Below are positions 1 to 7,979 of a stretch of DNA of 64,000 bases, piece by piece. Each line of letters opens with the position of its first letter. Position 1 is the first letter of the stretch. The DNA comes from Bacillota bacterium. Its GTDB lineage: Bacteria > Bacillota > TC1. A program made the position numbers and the translations under genes. The DNA lies in NCBI GenBank assembly GCA_024635925.1, contig JAGXHY010000016.1, positions 1 to 64,000 on the forward strand, in the 5' to 3' direction. Below the pieces are notes generated by a model, which had not been told where the DNA came from, ran no database searches, and saw only the letters and a list, made by a program, of their open reading frames with translations.

Positions 1-83
1 AACTTAAAGAAAAAAATATAGATGATGTAAGTGCTGCTTATAAGTTAAGTCATAAATCGAAAATTCAAGAGGAAAATAAATAA
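1..83 (+). CDS. 3' end of an unidentified gene (partial)
   Basis: An open frame enters from the left edge and stops with TAA at 81-83. The visible tail is about 26 residues, lysine-rich and hydrophilic, ending SHKSKIQEENK. No family can be recognised from it. The base-paired hairpin at 331-369 could be its distal terminator. That it is real coding sequence is an inference from the open frame at the window edge. Confidence 0.4.
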   Translation, partial: LKEKNIDDVSAAYKLSHKSKIQEENK

Positions 84-330
84 ATGAAAAATAATGAATC
101 ACCTGGAATATTGCTCAGATCAAAATCTTTATTTTTTGACTTCTTGGGGCAAAAGAAAGCAAGATTGAAAGTTGTCTACAAAGACAAGCTATAAGCGGAG
201 TTAATAGACACCTAACAGAGATTTTGTCTGGAAGCAAAGTAGTTAATAATTATTAATATAAAAAAATAATGTTAAGATAAGGTTCATATGATTAATCTGA
301 CCCAAATAATTGGAAATATTAAGTTGCTGT

Positions 331-369
331 TAAGGATTGAGTTCTATATTGGATAGGGCTCAGTCCTTA
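331..369 (+). terminator. 17-bp hairpin, terminator-like
   Basis: Arms 331-347 and 353-369 pair along 17 positions around a 5-nt loop. The three non-Watson-Crick pairs are all G-U when read as + strand RNA and would be A-C on the other strand, so the structure suits a + strand transcript. The downstream U-tract is poor (TATTTAAT), so termination would be weak or the hairpin has another role. Confidence 0.5.
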
Positions 370-405
370 ATATTTAATCCACAACTGTTGCTTTGCATTT
401 CTGCA

Positions 406-414
406 TGTTATAAT
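406..414 (+). promoter_or_regulatory. Extended -10 promoter for yihY
   Basis: TGTTATAAT is a perfect TATAAT with the TGn extension. No good -35 hexamer lies at 17 bp, which is tolerated by extended -10 promoters. It would give a leader of about 180 nt to the YihY-family gene at 605. Confidence 0.45.
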
Positions 415-604
415 CGTGTTAAGACAATGTTTAGAATAAATAATATTGAAGCAGATAAATTTTTGATGGAAAAAGCTGAATTGACCAAAGGGTAGATTAT
501 AAATATCAGAACTGATATTTAATAGAAATCAGTAAAAAAATAAGGCTGGAGTAATTCTTGAATAAGTTTAATAACAAGCGTATAGAAATGGGAGGACCTG
601 TGGG

Positions 605-1507
605 ATGGAATATTTAAAAAATAAAATAAAATCGATAATTGTTATGATTAAGGAAAATCCTGTAGTAAGTTTTTTATTTTCATTGATTAATAGAATAGTT
701 AAACACAGATTAACAGTTCAATCTGCTAATATGACTTACTATCTTCTTCTTGCACTATTCCCCTTTTTAATTTTTCTTTTGGGAATATTTTCATATACAG
801 CACTATCGATTGATAATATCTCTGAGGCACTAAAAACAATATTGCCGATGCAAACATCTGAATTGATTCTAGGAACAGTGGAAGAAGTATTAAATGATAA
901 TAATACTACGCTTTTTTCTTTCGCGATGATAGGAGCAATCTTGAGCTCGATAAATGGAGCTAGGGCACTTATTATAGGTGTTAATCGTGCATATGGGGTT
1001 ACTGAGAATCGACATTTTCTGATTCAGATTGGTATCAATATGTTTATCATCGTCAGTATTCCACTATTTGCAATAATGAGTTTTTTGCTAATAGCTATGG
1101 GGAATATTCTGTTAGATTTGTTTACAGTTTGGTTTAACTTGACGATGGACTTCCAGTCGTTAATTTCTATTTCACGATATGTTGTACCAATGTTCATGTT
1201 GATTTTTTACTTTACACTATTTTATAAATTTGTTCCTAATTTGCGTCTTCCTTTTCGAAAGGTTATTGTTGGCGCATTGTTTACCACCTTTGGATGGATA
1301 GGGACATCTATGCTGTTTTCTCTATATATTAATAATTTTGCTAACTATACCAGAGTATATGGTAGTTTAGGTAGTATAATTGGTCTACTTTTATGGATTA
1401 ATTTGAGTAGTATGATTATCTTAATAGGGGCTGAAATAATTGTTCTTATTAATGGGGGTAATAAAGGTGTTTCGCAAAATCAATCTAAGAAAGCAAAATT
1501 AAATTAG
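605..1507 (+). CDS. YihY/BrkB-family inner membrane protein
   Basis: A 300-residue polytopic membrane protein of the YihY (virulence factor BrkB, formerly RNase BN) family. Features seen are the N-terminal segment with LTVQSANMTYYLLLALFPFL, which is the family hallmark (helix 1 with A-x-x-x-T-Y-Y), about six hydrophobic segments, and the conserved YTRVYGSLGSIIGLLLW near the C-terminus, followed by a lysine-rich tail. The length is normal. The start is fixed by GGGAGG at 590-595. The family's function is unsettled: the RNase annotation is wrong, and transport or envelope roles have been proposed. It stands alone, closed by the hairpin at 1661-1694. Confidence 0.9.
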   Translation: MEYLKNKIKSIIVMIKENPVVSFLFSLINRIVKHRLTVQSANMTYYLLLALFPFLIFLLGIFSYTALSIDNISEALKTILPMQTSELILGTVEEVLNDNNTTLFSFAMIGAILSSINGARALIIGVNRAYGVTENRHFLIQIGINMFIIVSIPLFAIMSFLLIAMGNILLDLFTVWFNLTMDFQSLISISRYVVPMFMLIFYFTLFYKFVPNLRLPFRKVIVGALFTTFGWIGTSMLFSLYINNFANYTRVYGSLGSIIGLLLWINLSSMIILIGAEIIVLINGGNKGVSQNQSKKAKLN

Positions 1508-1660
1508 AACAGCTATATTTGCTGGGATTTGAAAGCATAGAACATTTTCAGAAAGACTTCTATATATTCAAATATGAACTAGATACTAGAACAAGGTGCA
1601 ACGGTAATTCCTAATCTTTTCCAGGAACATTTATTTTTAATTATATAATAGATGGTAAAT

Positions 1661-1694
1661 AAAAAGCCCTGTTTAAAAATTAAACAGGGCTTTT
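1661..1694. terminator. Bidirectional rho-independent terminator
   Basis: AAAAAGCCCTGTTTA and TAAACAGGGCTTTT form a perfect stem with A-tract before and T-tract after, between the + strand YihY gene and the - strand DUF948 gene, so it can end both. Confidence 0.9.
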
Positions 1695-1735
1695 AGAGTT
1701 TCTCAATTAAGTTTGTATAATTACTTTATAAAATA

Positions 1736-2095
1736 TCAATCACTATTCTTTTTTGAGAAAAGGTTTAGCACTAGGTTAGTGATAGTCTCAACAATGGTGA
1801 TGATAGTAGTCATAAAATCAGTTGTAGGTTTTGTATCAAAGAAAGTATCATTAACTCCATCTAATGTATCATTAACACTTGTTACAGTCTTGTCAAGGTT
1901 ATCAGCAAGCTGTGGTAGTTTTTTTACTGTTTTTCCGATATTTTCTGCATTATCATCCATTAGCTTATTGATTTTGCTCATTGTTTTAATCAAACGTAAT
2001 AGAATTATAACTGATAGTGCCAAAATCACAATTCCTAAAAAAACGCTAATAAATATGGCTAAGAAAATCAGTATATCATTAAAATTAATAAACAT
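1736..2095 (-). CDS. DUF948-type membrane-anchored protein
   Basis: A 119-residue protein with one N-terminal membrane helix (about residues 8-32). It is followed by a long amphipathic region rich in N, K, T and V with heptad-like spacing (NIGKTVKKLPQLADNLDKTV), and a hydrophobic C-terminal stretch. This is the layout of DUF948 proteins, which accompany YtxH proteins in Firmicutes and are linked to general stress. It lies 33 bp downstream of ytxH on the same strand, with GAAAGGG as ribosome site, so the two form an operon ended by the 1661-1694 hairpin. Molecular function is not known. Confidence 0.75.
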   Translation of the reverse strand: MFINFNDILIFLAIFISVFLGIVILALSVIILLRLIKTMSKINKLMDDNAENIGKTVKKLPQLADNLDKTVTSVNDTLDGVNDTFFDTKPTTDFMTTIITIVETITNLVLNLFSKKNSD

Positions 2096-2128
2096 ATGTG
2101 ATCCCTTTCATAATTTGTTTTGAAATGC

Positions 2129-2458
2129 TTATTTCTTCACATCCATTTTTATTTCTTTTGCTTTATCTTCCACAGCCTCAGCTGCATCGACAACCTTTGA
2201 TCTAGACTTCTCTTTGGCATCTTCTGTTGCTTTTGTCATCTCATCCATTGTCTTATTCATAGTATCTTTCACTTTTTCCACAGTTTTTTCTGCATTTTTA
2301 GCGATATCTTCACGAGTTTCTTTGCCAGATTTAGGAGCAAGCAATATACCTGCTGCTACACCTGCCACAATGCCAACACCTGCTACAATAGCAGCTTTTT
2401 TGGCTACTCTAAGCTTTTCTCTACGTTTTTTTTCTTCTATCAATTCTTTAATAAACAT
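2129..2458 (-). CDS. YtxH-domain protein
   Basis: About 109 residues. After a short basic N-terminus comes the YtxH signature: a small-residue membrane helix AAIVAGVGIVAGVAAGILLAP followed by KSGKETREDI. The rest is a long charged, predicted coiled-coil/LEA-like tail rich in K, E, A and T. The start at 2458 (MFIKELIEE) is chosen because AAGGAGGT sits 8 nt upstream; the frame is open further back to 2509 but that start lacks good spacing. YtxH proteins are small stress-related membrane proteins of unclear mechanism. First gene of the operon with the DUF948 gene. Confidence 0.85.
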   Translation of the reverse strand: MFIKELIEEKKRREKLRVAKKAAIVAGVGIVAGVAAGILLAPKSGKETREDIAKNAEKTVEKVKDTMNKTMDEMTKATEDAKEKSRSKVVDAAEAVEDKAKEIKMDVKK

Positions 2459-2469
2459 AAAATAGACCT

Positions 2470-2543
2470 CCTTATTTTTATTAATAGATACTTCTATCTT
2501 GTCTTTCATTATATACCTTATTTTTATTAATGTACACTTCTAT
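2470..2543. repeat. 28-bp direct repeat in the ytxH leader
   Basis: 2470-2497 and 2516-2543 match at 25 of 28 positions (CCTTATTTTTATTAAT then four variable bases, then ACTTCTAT), 46 bp apart. One copy ends in the ytxH ribosome site. Its upstream copy creates a second AAGG followed by an in-frame ATG at 2509. Confidence 0.75.
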
Positions 2544-2750
2544 AAAAGCTATAAATAATAAATTACATCTAATTTATTAGAAATAATGTGGTGAGAAATC
2601 TATCAGAGAAGATAACTATTATAACAATTTTAGTTTACATTTAAATGCAATTCACGATAAAATAGATATACCTGATTAAATAATTTGATTAAGACATTTA
2701 TAATATTAAAGTTTACATAAAATTATTGACAGACTATATGGAGAATGTTC

Positions 2751-3338
2751 ATGAAGGTAGACAATAAAACTATTTCTATTATATCTTTTACAATATTTTT
2801 ACTTGTATCCTTTGGACTACCCTTCTATAGCTTTGAAGGATATTCCATTATAAGTAACACAACTAGCCATTTAGCCGCACAAGGATCACCCTTTGCTTGG
2901 CTAATGGATATTGTATTTGTGATGCTTGGAATTATGGCAATTATTGTAACCTATAATACTAAAGTACTATATTATCAAATAATCGGAGGACTTTTTGGCT
3001 TAAGTTTAGTGATGACAGCTTTTTTTCCACATGCTCCTTTAGTAGGAAATATCCAAGCAAATGTATTACAGGATCAAATACACTCTATATTTGCTAGTAT
3101 ATCTGGGTTTAGCTTTACACTACTTGCTTTTGGACATAGTATAATGAATAAAGGTAGACAAAGATTTTGGGGTATCATAATAGTTATAATAGCTATATTT
3201 ATCTCACTTGCAATGATGATATTACCAACCTTTATGGGAATTCTTCAACGTTTTATGTTTATCAGTGCTTTTGGTTGGTTATTCTTTTATATGGAATCAC
3301 CAAAAAAATATAAAATTGGAGGTATAAATGAATCGTAA
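2751..3338 (+). CDS. DUF998-family membrane protein
   Basis: A protein of about 195 residues with six predicted membrane helices. It carries the DUF998 features YSIISNTTSHLAAQGSP (conserved S-x-L/H-x-A-x-G-S-P loop after helix 1) and FPHAPL after the third helix. Function is unknown for the family. GGAG at 2740-2743 favours the ATG at 2751 over the one two codons earlier. Its end overlaps the next gene by 11 bp, so the two are translationally coupled. Confidence 0.7.
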   Translation: MKVDNKTISIISFTIFLLVSFGLPFYSFEGYSIISNTTSHLAAQGSPFAWLMDIVFVMLGIMAIIVTYNTKVLYYQIIGGLFGLSLVMTAFFPHAPLVGNIQANVLQDQIHSIFASISGFSFTLLAFGHSIMNKGRQRFWGIIIVIIAIFISLAMMILPTFMGILQRFMFISAFGWLFFYMESPKKYKIGGINES

Positions 3339-4071
3339 AAACGTAATACACAATCTAATAATATGTAGCGTATTAATACTAATATCATTTGGAGTCTATT
3401 TTTTTCAAATAATATACTTTAATGATATTGATCAAACACTATTTCTTCTATTTCAAGACCTTGCATTTTTACCAATATCTGTTATTCTGATTTCATATAT
3501 TTTAGAAAAATATATGAATAACAAAGAAAAAGAAGAGAATTTTCAGAAATTACAAATTGTAGTTAGTGCTTTCTATTCAGAAATAGGTACTTCACTAATA
3601 AAGAAAATCTCTGAATTTGATAGAAATCTGGTAGCATTTAAGGATAATTTTAACTTTGAAGAAGCTTTAAACAAAAATGATAGAAAAAACATCTTAAAGA
3701 AACTAAAGAGTTTTGATTACGATATTGATAGCTCCTTAGGAGATCTAATTGATTTAAAAGAATTTTTACTTTCTAAAAAGACATATATTGCTAGAATGTT
3801 TGAAAATCCTAATCTATTACAACACAGTCGTTTTACTGATATGATCTGGGCAGTTTATCATGTACTTGATGAATTAGAAAACAGAGAAAAAATTGGAAAC
3901 TTACCAATAAATGATATGAAACATTTATCAATAGATTTACAACGAGCATATTTAATGCTGATTTATGAATGGTTTGCATATATGGCATATTTAAATAAGG
4001 AGTATCCTTACTTATTCTCACTCGCAATTAGAAAAAGCCCTTTTGAAGAAAATGAGATTATCTTTTTATAG
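3328..4071 (+). CDS. Unrecognised membrane-anchored protein
   Basis: 247 residues of no family I recognise. Two hydrophobic segments lie at the N-terminus (about 9-29 and 40-63), followed by a soluble, helical, K/E-rich cytoplasmic domain of about 180 residues containing NDRKNILKKLKSFDYDID and a tryptophan/tyrosine-rich C-terminal third. There are no catalytic motifs. The two-helix anchor plus cytoplasmic helical domain could suit a regulatory or scaffolding role, but this is a guess. It overlaps the DUF998 gene by 11 bp. Confidence 0.7.
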   Translation: MNRKNVIHNLIICSVLILISFGVYFFQIIYFNDIDQTLFLLFQDLAFLPISVILISYILEKYMNNKEKEENFQKLQIVVSAFYSEIGTSLIKKISEFDRNLVAFKDNFNFEEALNKNDRKNILKKLKSFDYDIDSSLGDLIDLKEFLLSKKTYIARMFENPNLLQHSRFTDMIWAVYHVLDELENREKIGNLPINDMKHLSIDLQRAYLMLIYEWFAYMAYLNKEYPYLFSLAIRKSPFEENEIIFL

Positions 4072-4100
4072 TTATACTTTAACATGTTTAGGGGGAAATA

Positions 4101-4664
4101 ATGAAAATAACAGCAGTTTTAGGTAGCCCGATTAGAAATGGAAATTCAGAAAAAATGGTTGATTTGTTTTTATCTGGTTTTTCAAATGATGACATTTGTA
4201 TTTTCAATATTAATGAATTAAATTGTAAAGGATGTCAGGCCTGTGATGAGTGTGAAAAAAGTGATAGTGTTATATGTGCTCTACATGATGACTTACAACC
4301 TGTACTTGATAGAGTAGCAGTATCAGATTTACTAATTTTAGCTAGCCCAATCTATATGGATCAGGTAACAGCTCAAATGAGAATATTTCAAGACAGATTA
4401 AATGTCTTCTTAAGAAAAGACTTTAGCTCTAAACTTAAAAATATACCAACAGTTTTAATATATAGTCAAGCTATAGAAGATACTAAAATATATGCAGACT
4501 ATTTTAATACCTTGAAAAAGGTCTATAAAAAGTTTAATATGGACGTAATTGATACAATTATATTAACTAATGCTGGTGCTCATAATGAGTTAAAAGATGA
4601 CTTATATATTAAAAATTATCTAAAAGATTGGAAGGAGAATAAGTATGCCACACATTTCAGTTAA
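4101..4664 (+). CDS. Flavodoxin-fold NAD(P)H-dependent FMN oxidoreductase
   Basis: 187 residues. The N-terminal GSPIRNGNSEKMVDLFL is the flavodoxin-fold phosphate-binding loop of NADPH-dependent FMN reductases. The segment CKGCQACDECEKSDSVIC (about residues 36-53) is the cysteine-rich loop common in the clostridial flavodoxin-family oxidoreductases, and ASPIYMDQVTAQMRIFQDR is the second flavin-contact motif. It probably reduces quinones, nitro compounds or metals, or passes electrons via FMN. Its last 20 bp overlap the tautomerase gene, so they are one operon, and a shared substrate is likely. Confidence 0.85.
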   Translation: MKITAVLGSPIRNGNSEKMVDLFLSGFSNDDICIFNINELNCKGCQACDECEKSDSVICALHDDLQPVLDRVAVSDLLILASPIYMDQVTAQMRIFQDRLNVFLRKDFSSKLKNIPTVLIYSQAIEDTKIYADYFNTLKKVYKKFNMDVIDTIILTNAGAHNELKDDLYIKNYLKDWKENKYATHFS

Positions 4665-4884
4665 ACTTTGGCCAGGAAAAGACGAGTCTAAAAAACAACA
4701 ATTAGCGGAAGCTATTAAGGAACTAACAGTTAGGATTTTAGAAGTACCAGAAACTAGTATCTCAGTTGCCATAGAAGATGTTGCTAAAGAAGACTGGCTT
4801 TTAAAAGTTAAAAAACCTGATATTATAGATAATGATAATAATGTATATATTTATCCAGGCTTCATAACAAAAGAGCCTAAATAA
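4645..4884 (+). CDS. Tautomerase-family protein (4-oxalocrotonate type)
   Basis: 79 residues beginning MPHISVKLWPGKDESKK. Cleavage of Met would leave the catalytic Pro1 of the tautomerase superfamily. The following KQQLAEAIKELTVRILEVPETSISVAIEDVAKEDW matches the beta-alpha-beta layout, including the conserved I-x-E at the second strand, and resembles PptA-type tautomerases. The physiological substrate cannot be told. GGAG upstream (within the previous gene) and the 20-bp overlap tie it to the flavoprotein. Confidence 0.85.
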   Translation: MPHISVKLWPGKDESKKQQLAEAIKELTVRILEVPETSISVAIEDVAKEDWLLKVKKPDIIDNDNNVYIYPGFITKEPK

Positions 4885-4896
4885 GAAAGGGACATT

Positions 4897-5922
4897 ATGA
4901 CCAAAAAGGACACAATAACCATATTGGAAATAGCTAAGATGTCTGGAGTTAACCCATCAACTGTATCAAGAGTCATAAATCATCCAGAAATGGTAAATGT
5001 AAAAACAAGAGAAAGAGTACAAAGATTCATCAATGAATGTAACTATCAACCAAACCCCTTTGCGAGAGGCTTACAAACAAAAAAAAGCAAGATAGTAGCT
5101 CTTGTAGTACCAAACTTTACAACACTATCCTTTGCCAAGTTGGCAAGAGGAATTCAAGAAAGACTAATGGAATCAGACTATTCTATGGTTATCTTTAGTT
5201 CTCATGAAGATGAAGTTTTAGAGAAGAAAATATGTAAAAAAATATCAGAATTACACATTGACGGAGTAATATTTGCCTCGTCTATGATGCCTAACTATGA
5301 CGAACTGGCCTACAGTGTTGCTAAAGTATTTATAGATAGAGATGGCTCAAAAGATGGGATAGATACTTTCATCCTAGATGTAGAAACAGCCTTCGATAAA
5401 CTTATAAAATATCTTGTAGGAAAGGGACACACCAAAATAGGCTTTGTTGTTGGAGGAGAAGAATCCTATTCAGGTTTAAAAAAAATAGCAGCCTTTAAAA
5501 AAGCCATGAATAAATACGAGTTGACTATTGATGATAATAAAATAGTAGGAGCATTTTGGTCATCAAAAGAAGGCTGGAATGCAACCATAAAGATCTTAGA
5601 AGATAGTGAGCTTCCAACCGTTATCATAGCAGGCTCAGATACTTTAGGAGTTGGTGTTCTTGGTGCAATTAACTTTAAAGGCTTTAAAGTACCTGAGGAA
5701 ATATCAGTAGTAGGTTTTAATAACGAACCTGGTAGTGAATCTATGAATCCACCACTTACCACAATGGAATATGATGATTATGGTATGGGTAAAGAAGTAG
5801 CCGAGGCAATAATAAGAAGAATAAATAAACCAGAAACTGAAAGCATAACAAAAATATATACTATGAATATCATAGAAAGAAGCACTGTAAAGGGTATAAT
5901 TGACAAAGAAAATGATATATGA
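4897..5922 (+). CDS. LacI-family transcriptional regulator
   Basis: 341 residues. The N-terminal helix-turn-helix ITILEIAKMSGVNPSTVSRV and hinge helix NPFARGLQTKKS are typical of LacI/GalR proteins. They are followed by a periplasmic-binding-protein-like sensor domain (about 62-335). The gene sits 12 bp after the tautomerase gene and 103 bp before the acyl-CoA dehydrogenase. A perfect LacI-type palindrome at 5985-6004 lies in that gap, so it most likely regulates the acyl-CoA dehydrogenase/ETF operon, and perhaps itself. The ligand is unknown; LacI regulators usually sense sugars or nucleobases, so control of an acyl-CoA operon is unusual. Confidence 0.92.
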   Translation: MTKKDTITILEIAKMSGVNPSTVSRVINHPEMVNVKTRERVQRFINECNYQPNPFARGLQTKKSKIVALVVPNFTTLSFAKLARGIQERLMESDYSMVIFSSHEDEVLEKKICKKISELHIDGVIFASSMMPNYDELAYSVAKVFIDRDGSKDGIDTFILDVETAFDKLIKYLVGKGHTKIGFVVGGEESYSGLKKIAAFKKAMNKYELTIDDNKIVGAFWSSKEGWNATIKILEDSELPTVIIAGSDTLGVGVLGAINFKGFKVPEEISVVGFNNEPGSESMNPPLTTMEYDDYGMGKEVAEAIIRRINKPETESITKIYTMNIIERSTVKGIIDKENDI

Positions 5923-5984
5923 TTAAATAAGAAGAAATAAAGAAATACTATAAAAATTCCCAAACAAATATTTTTTTTAGAATA

Positions 5985-6004
5985 TTTTGCAAACGTTTGC
6001 AAAA
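5985..6004. promoter_or_regulatory. LacI-type operator
   Basis: TTTTGCAAACGTTTGCAAAA is a perfect 20-bp palindrome with the central CG characteristic of LacI/GalR-family sites. It lies between the LacI-family gene and the acyl-CoA dehydrogenase gene, 21 bp before the latter's start. The position downstream of any -10 would suit repression by roadblock or occlusion. Confidence 0.85.
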
Positions 6005-6025
6005 GTATATAAGAAGGAGTAAAAA

Positions 6026-7165
6026 ATGAATTTTAATCTCACGAGCACCCAAAAATTACTTCAAGATTTTTATCAAAGATTTGCAGAAAAAGAAATAAAA
6101 CCATTAGCGAAGAAAATGGATGAAGAAGAAAGATATGATCTAGAGTTATTAGAAAAAATGCAAAAGTGTGGTTTTTTTGGAATACCCTACTCTAAAGAAT
6201 ATGGAGGTGCAGGAGCAGATACAATGGCATATGTTCTTTGCATGGAAGAAGTTTCAAAAGTTGATGCAAGCTCAGGCATTACAATATCTGTACATACTTC
6301 ACTTTGTTGTTCTTGTATTAGTGATTTTGGGACAGAAGATCAAAAACAAAAATATCTAAGACCATTAGTAGATGGCTCTAAAATAGGTTGTTTTTCCTTA
6401 ACAGAACCAAATGCAGGTTCTGATGCAGGAGGACAACAAACAAGTGCAGTCCTTGAAGGTGATTACTATATATTAAATGGATCAAAAGTATTTACAACAA
6501 ATTCTGGCTTTGCTGATACTTTTATAATATTTGCAGTTACAGATAAAGCCTCAGGTACTGATGGAATATCTGCATTCATAGTCGAAGGGGATAGTCCAGG
6601 ACTTACTGTAGGAGCTAATATGCCAAGAATGGGCATAAGAGCTTCCTCGAATTGTGAAGTTGCTATCAATAATCTGAAAGTACCAAAAGAAAATATGCTA
6701 AGAAGAGAAGGAGAAGGTTTTGAAATAGCCCTAAAAGCTTTAGATGGTGGAAGGATAGGCATTGGAGCCCAATCAGTTGGTATAGCCCAGGGTGCTTTAA
6801 ATGAAGCTATGCAATATGTAAGAGAAAGAAAACAATTTGGTAAACCAATAGCAGCCTTCCAAAATACTAAGTTCAAAATAGCTGAAATGCAAACAAAAAT
6901 AGATGGAGCTAGACTATTAGTTTGGAGAGCAGCCTTAGCCAAAGATGATAAGAAAGAATATAGTGACTTAGCAGCTATGTGTAAACTATTTGGCTCCGAA
7001 GTTGCCAATGAAGTTACAAGAGTTTGTGTACAACTGCTTGGAGGTTATGGCTACTCAAGAGAATATCCAGTAGAAAGAATGATGCGTGATGCTAAAATCA
7101 CTGAAATATATGAAGGAACCTCTGAAGTTATGAAAATGGTTATAGCTGGTTCCTTAAAAATATAG
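6026..7165 (+). CDS. Acyl-CoA dehydrogenase, butyryl-CoA dehydrogenase type
   Basis: 379 residues, the normal length. Motifs include CFSLTEPNAGSDAG (FAD contact, signature 1), RKQFGKPIAAFQ and the C-terminal GGYGYSREYPVERMMRD. The likely catalytic base is Glu363 in ITEIYEGTSE. It is a flavoprotein that oxidises or reduces the C2-C3 bond of acyl-CoA using ETF. With etfB and etfA directly downstream it resembles the clostridial Bcd-EtfAB complex, which couples crotonyl-CoA reduction by NADH to ferredoxin reduction. That coupling, and the exact acyl chain (butyryl, caffeyl, acryloyl), are inferred from context only. The ribosome site is AGAAGGAG. Confidence 0.93.
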   Translation: MNFNLTSTQKLLQDFYQRFAEKEIKPLAKKMDEEERYDLELLEKMQKCGFFGIPYSKEYGGAGADTMAYVLCMEEVSKVDASSGITISVHTSLCCSCISDFGTEDQKQKYLRPLVDGSKIGCFSLTEPNAGSDAGGQQTSAVLEGDYYILNGSKVFTTNSGFADTFIIFAVTDKASGTDGISAFIVEGDSPGLTVGANMPRMGIRASSNCEVAINNLKVPKENMLRREGEGFEIALKALDGGRIGIGAQSVGIAQGALNEAMQYVRERKQFGKPIAAFQNTKFKIAEMQTKIDGARLLVWRAALAKDDKKEYSDLAAMCKLFGSEVANEVTRVCVQLLGGYGYSREYPVERMMRDAKITEIYEGTSEVMKMVIAGSLKI

Positions 7166-7181
7166 GAAAGAGGATAAGATA

Positions 7182-7973
7182 TTGAAAATATTAGTTTGTG
7201 TTAAACAAGTACCAGATACTAGTGAAGTTACCCTTGATCCAATAACTAATACATTAATAAGAAAAGGCATAAAAAGTATTATAAACCCGGATGATAAAGC
7301 AGGTATTGAAGCAGCTCTAAAATTAAAAGATCAGGTTGAGGGAAGTCAAATAACTGTAATTTCAATGGGGCCAAAACAAGCTGAGATTGCCTTGCGGGAA
7401 GCTTTAGCTATGGGTTGTGATGAAGGTTATCTTGTATCTGACCGGAAATTTGGAGGTTCGGATACTTTGGCCACTTCTACAATATTAGCGGCAGCCTTAA
7501 AGAAAATAGGATTTGATGTAATAATTACAGGTAGACAAGCCATAGATGGAGATACGGCTCAAGTAGGGCCACAAATAGCAGAACATCTAAAAATACCTCA
7601 TGTTAGTTATGTTGAAGAGTTTGAGGTTGACGGAGATGCTTTGATTGTCTTAAGACAATTTGAAGATAGATATCATAAAATTAGAATAAAATTTCCATGT
7701 CTATTAACTGCAATCAGTGGTTTTGGGGAGATAAAATATTTAACTGTAGCTGGAGTTATAGAAGCTGAAAAGAAAGAACTTAAATATCTTAACTACGAAG
7801 ATTTAAAGGATTTACTTGATGAGGGATGTATTGGTCTTAAGGGTTCTCCAACTAAAGTTGTGAAATCCTATACAAAAGAACAAAAATCACAAGGAACTCT
7901 GCTTAAGGGACTAACTACAAATGAAGCAGTTGATGCTATTATGGCAAGATTAAAAGAAGGGCATATCTTATAG
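7182..7973 (+). CDS. etfB: Electron transfer flavoprotein, beta subunit
   Basis: 263 residues starting at TTG (AGGAAAGAGGA upstream). MKILVCVKQVPDTSEV, the IINPDDKAGIEAALKLK segment and the nucleotide-binding VIITGRQAIDGDTAQVGPQ are characteristic of EtfB. It forms a heterodimer with EtfA, carrying the FAD/AMP site, and passes electrons to or from the acyl-CoA dehydrogenase encoded 16 bp upstream. The IINPDD form is common in EtfB from anaerobic bifurcating complexes, but bifurcation cannot be proved from sequence by eye. Confidence 0.94.
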   Translation: MKILVCVKQVPDTSEVTLDPITNTLIRKGIKSIINPDDKAGIEAALKLKDQVEGSQITVISMGPKQAEIALREALAMGCDEGYLVSDRKFGGSDTLATSTILAAALKKIGFDVIITGRQAIDGDTAQVGPQIAEHLKIPHVSYVEEFEVDGDALIVLRQFEDRYHKIRIKFPCLLTAISGFGEIKYLTVAGVIEAEKKELKYLNYEDLKDLLDEGCIGLKGSPTKVVKSYTKEQKSQGTLLKGLTTNEAVDAIMARLKEGHIL

Positions 7974-7979
7974 GGGTGT

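Larger units (their letters stand above)
84..604. other. Gene-poor stretch before the YihY gene
   Basis: No convincing gene is seen. A 36-codon frame starts at 84 (stop at 192-194) and a 22-codon frame at 427-495; neither has a well-placed ribosome site or recognisable similarity. The stretch holds a strong hairpin (331-369) and an extended -10 element (406-414), so it probably contains the end of one transcript and the start of the next. Confidence 0.5.

Noticed and set aside
84-194. 36-codon open frame after the partial gene
   Set aside because: GAGG is 11 nt upstream but composition and lack of similarity make coding doubtful.
427-495. 22-codon open frame starting MFRINNIEADK
   Set aside because: No ribosome site in front, no recognisable similarity, and it lies directly after a promoter -10; too short to support.
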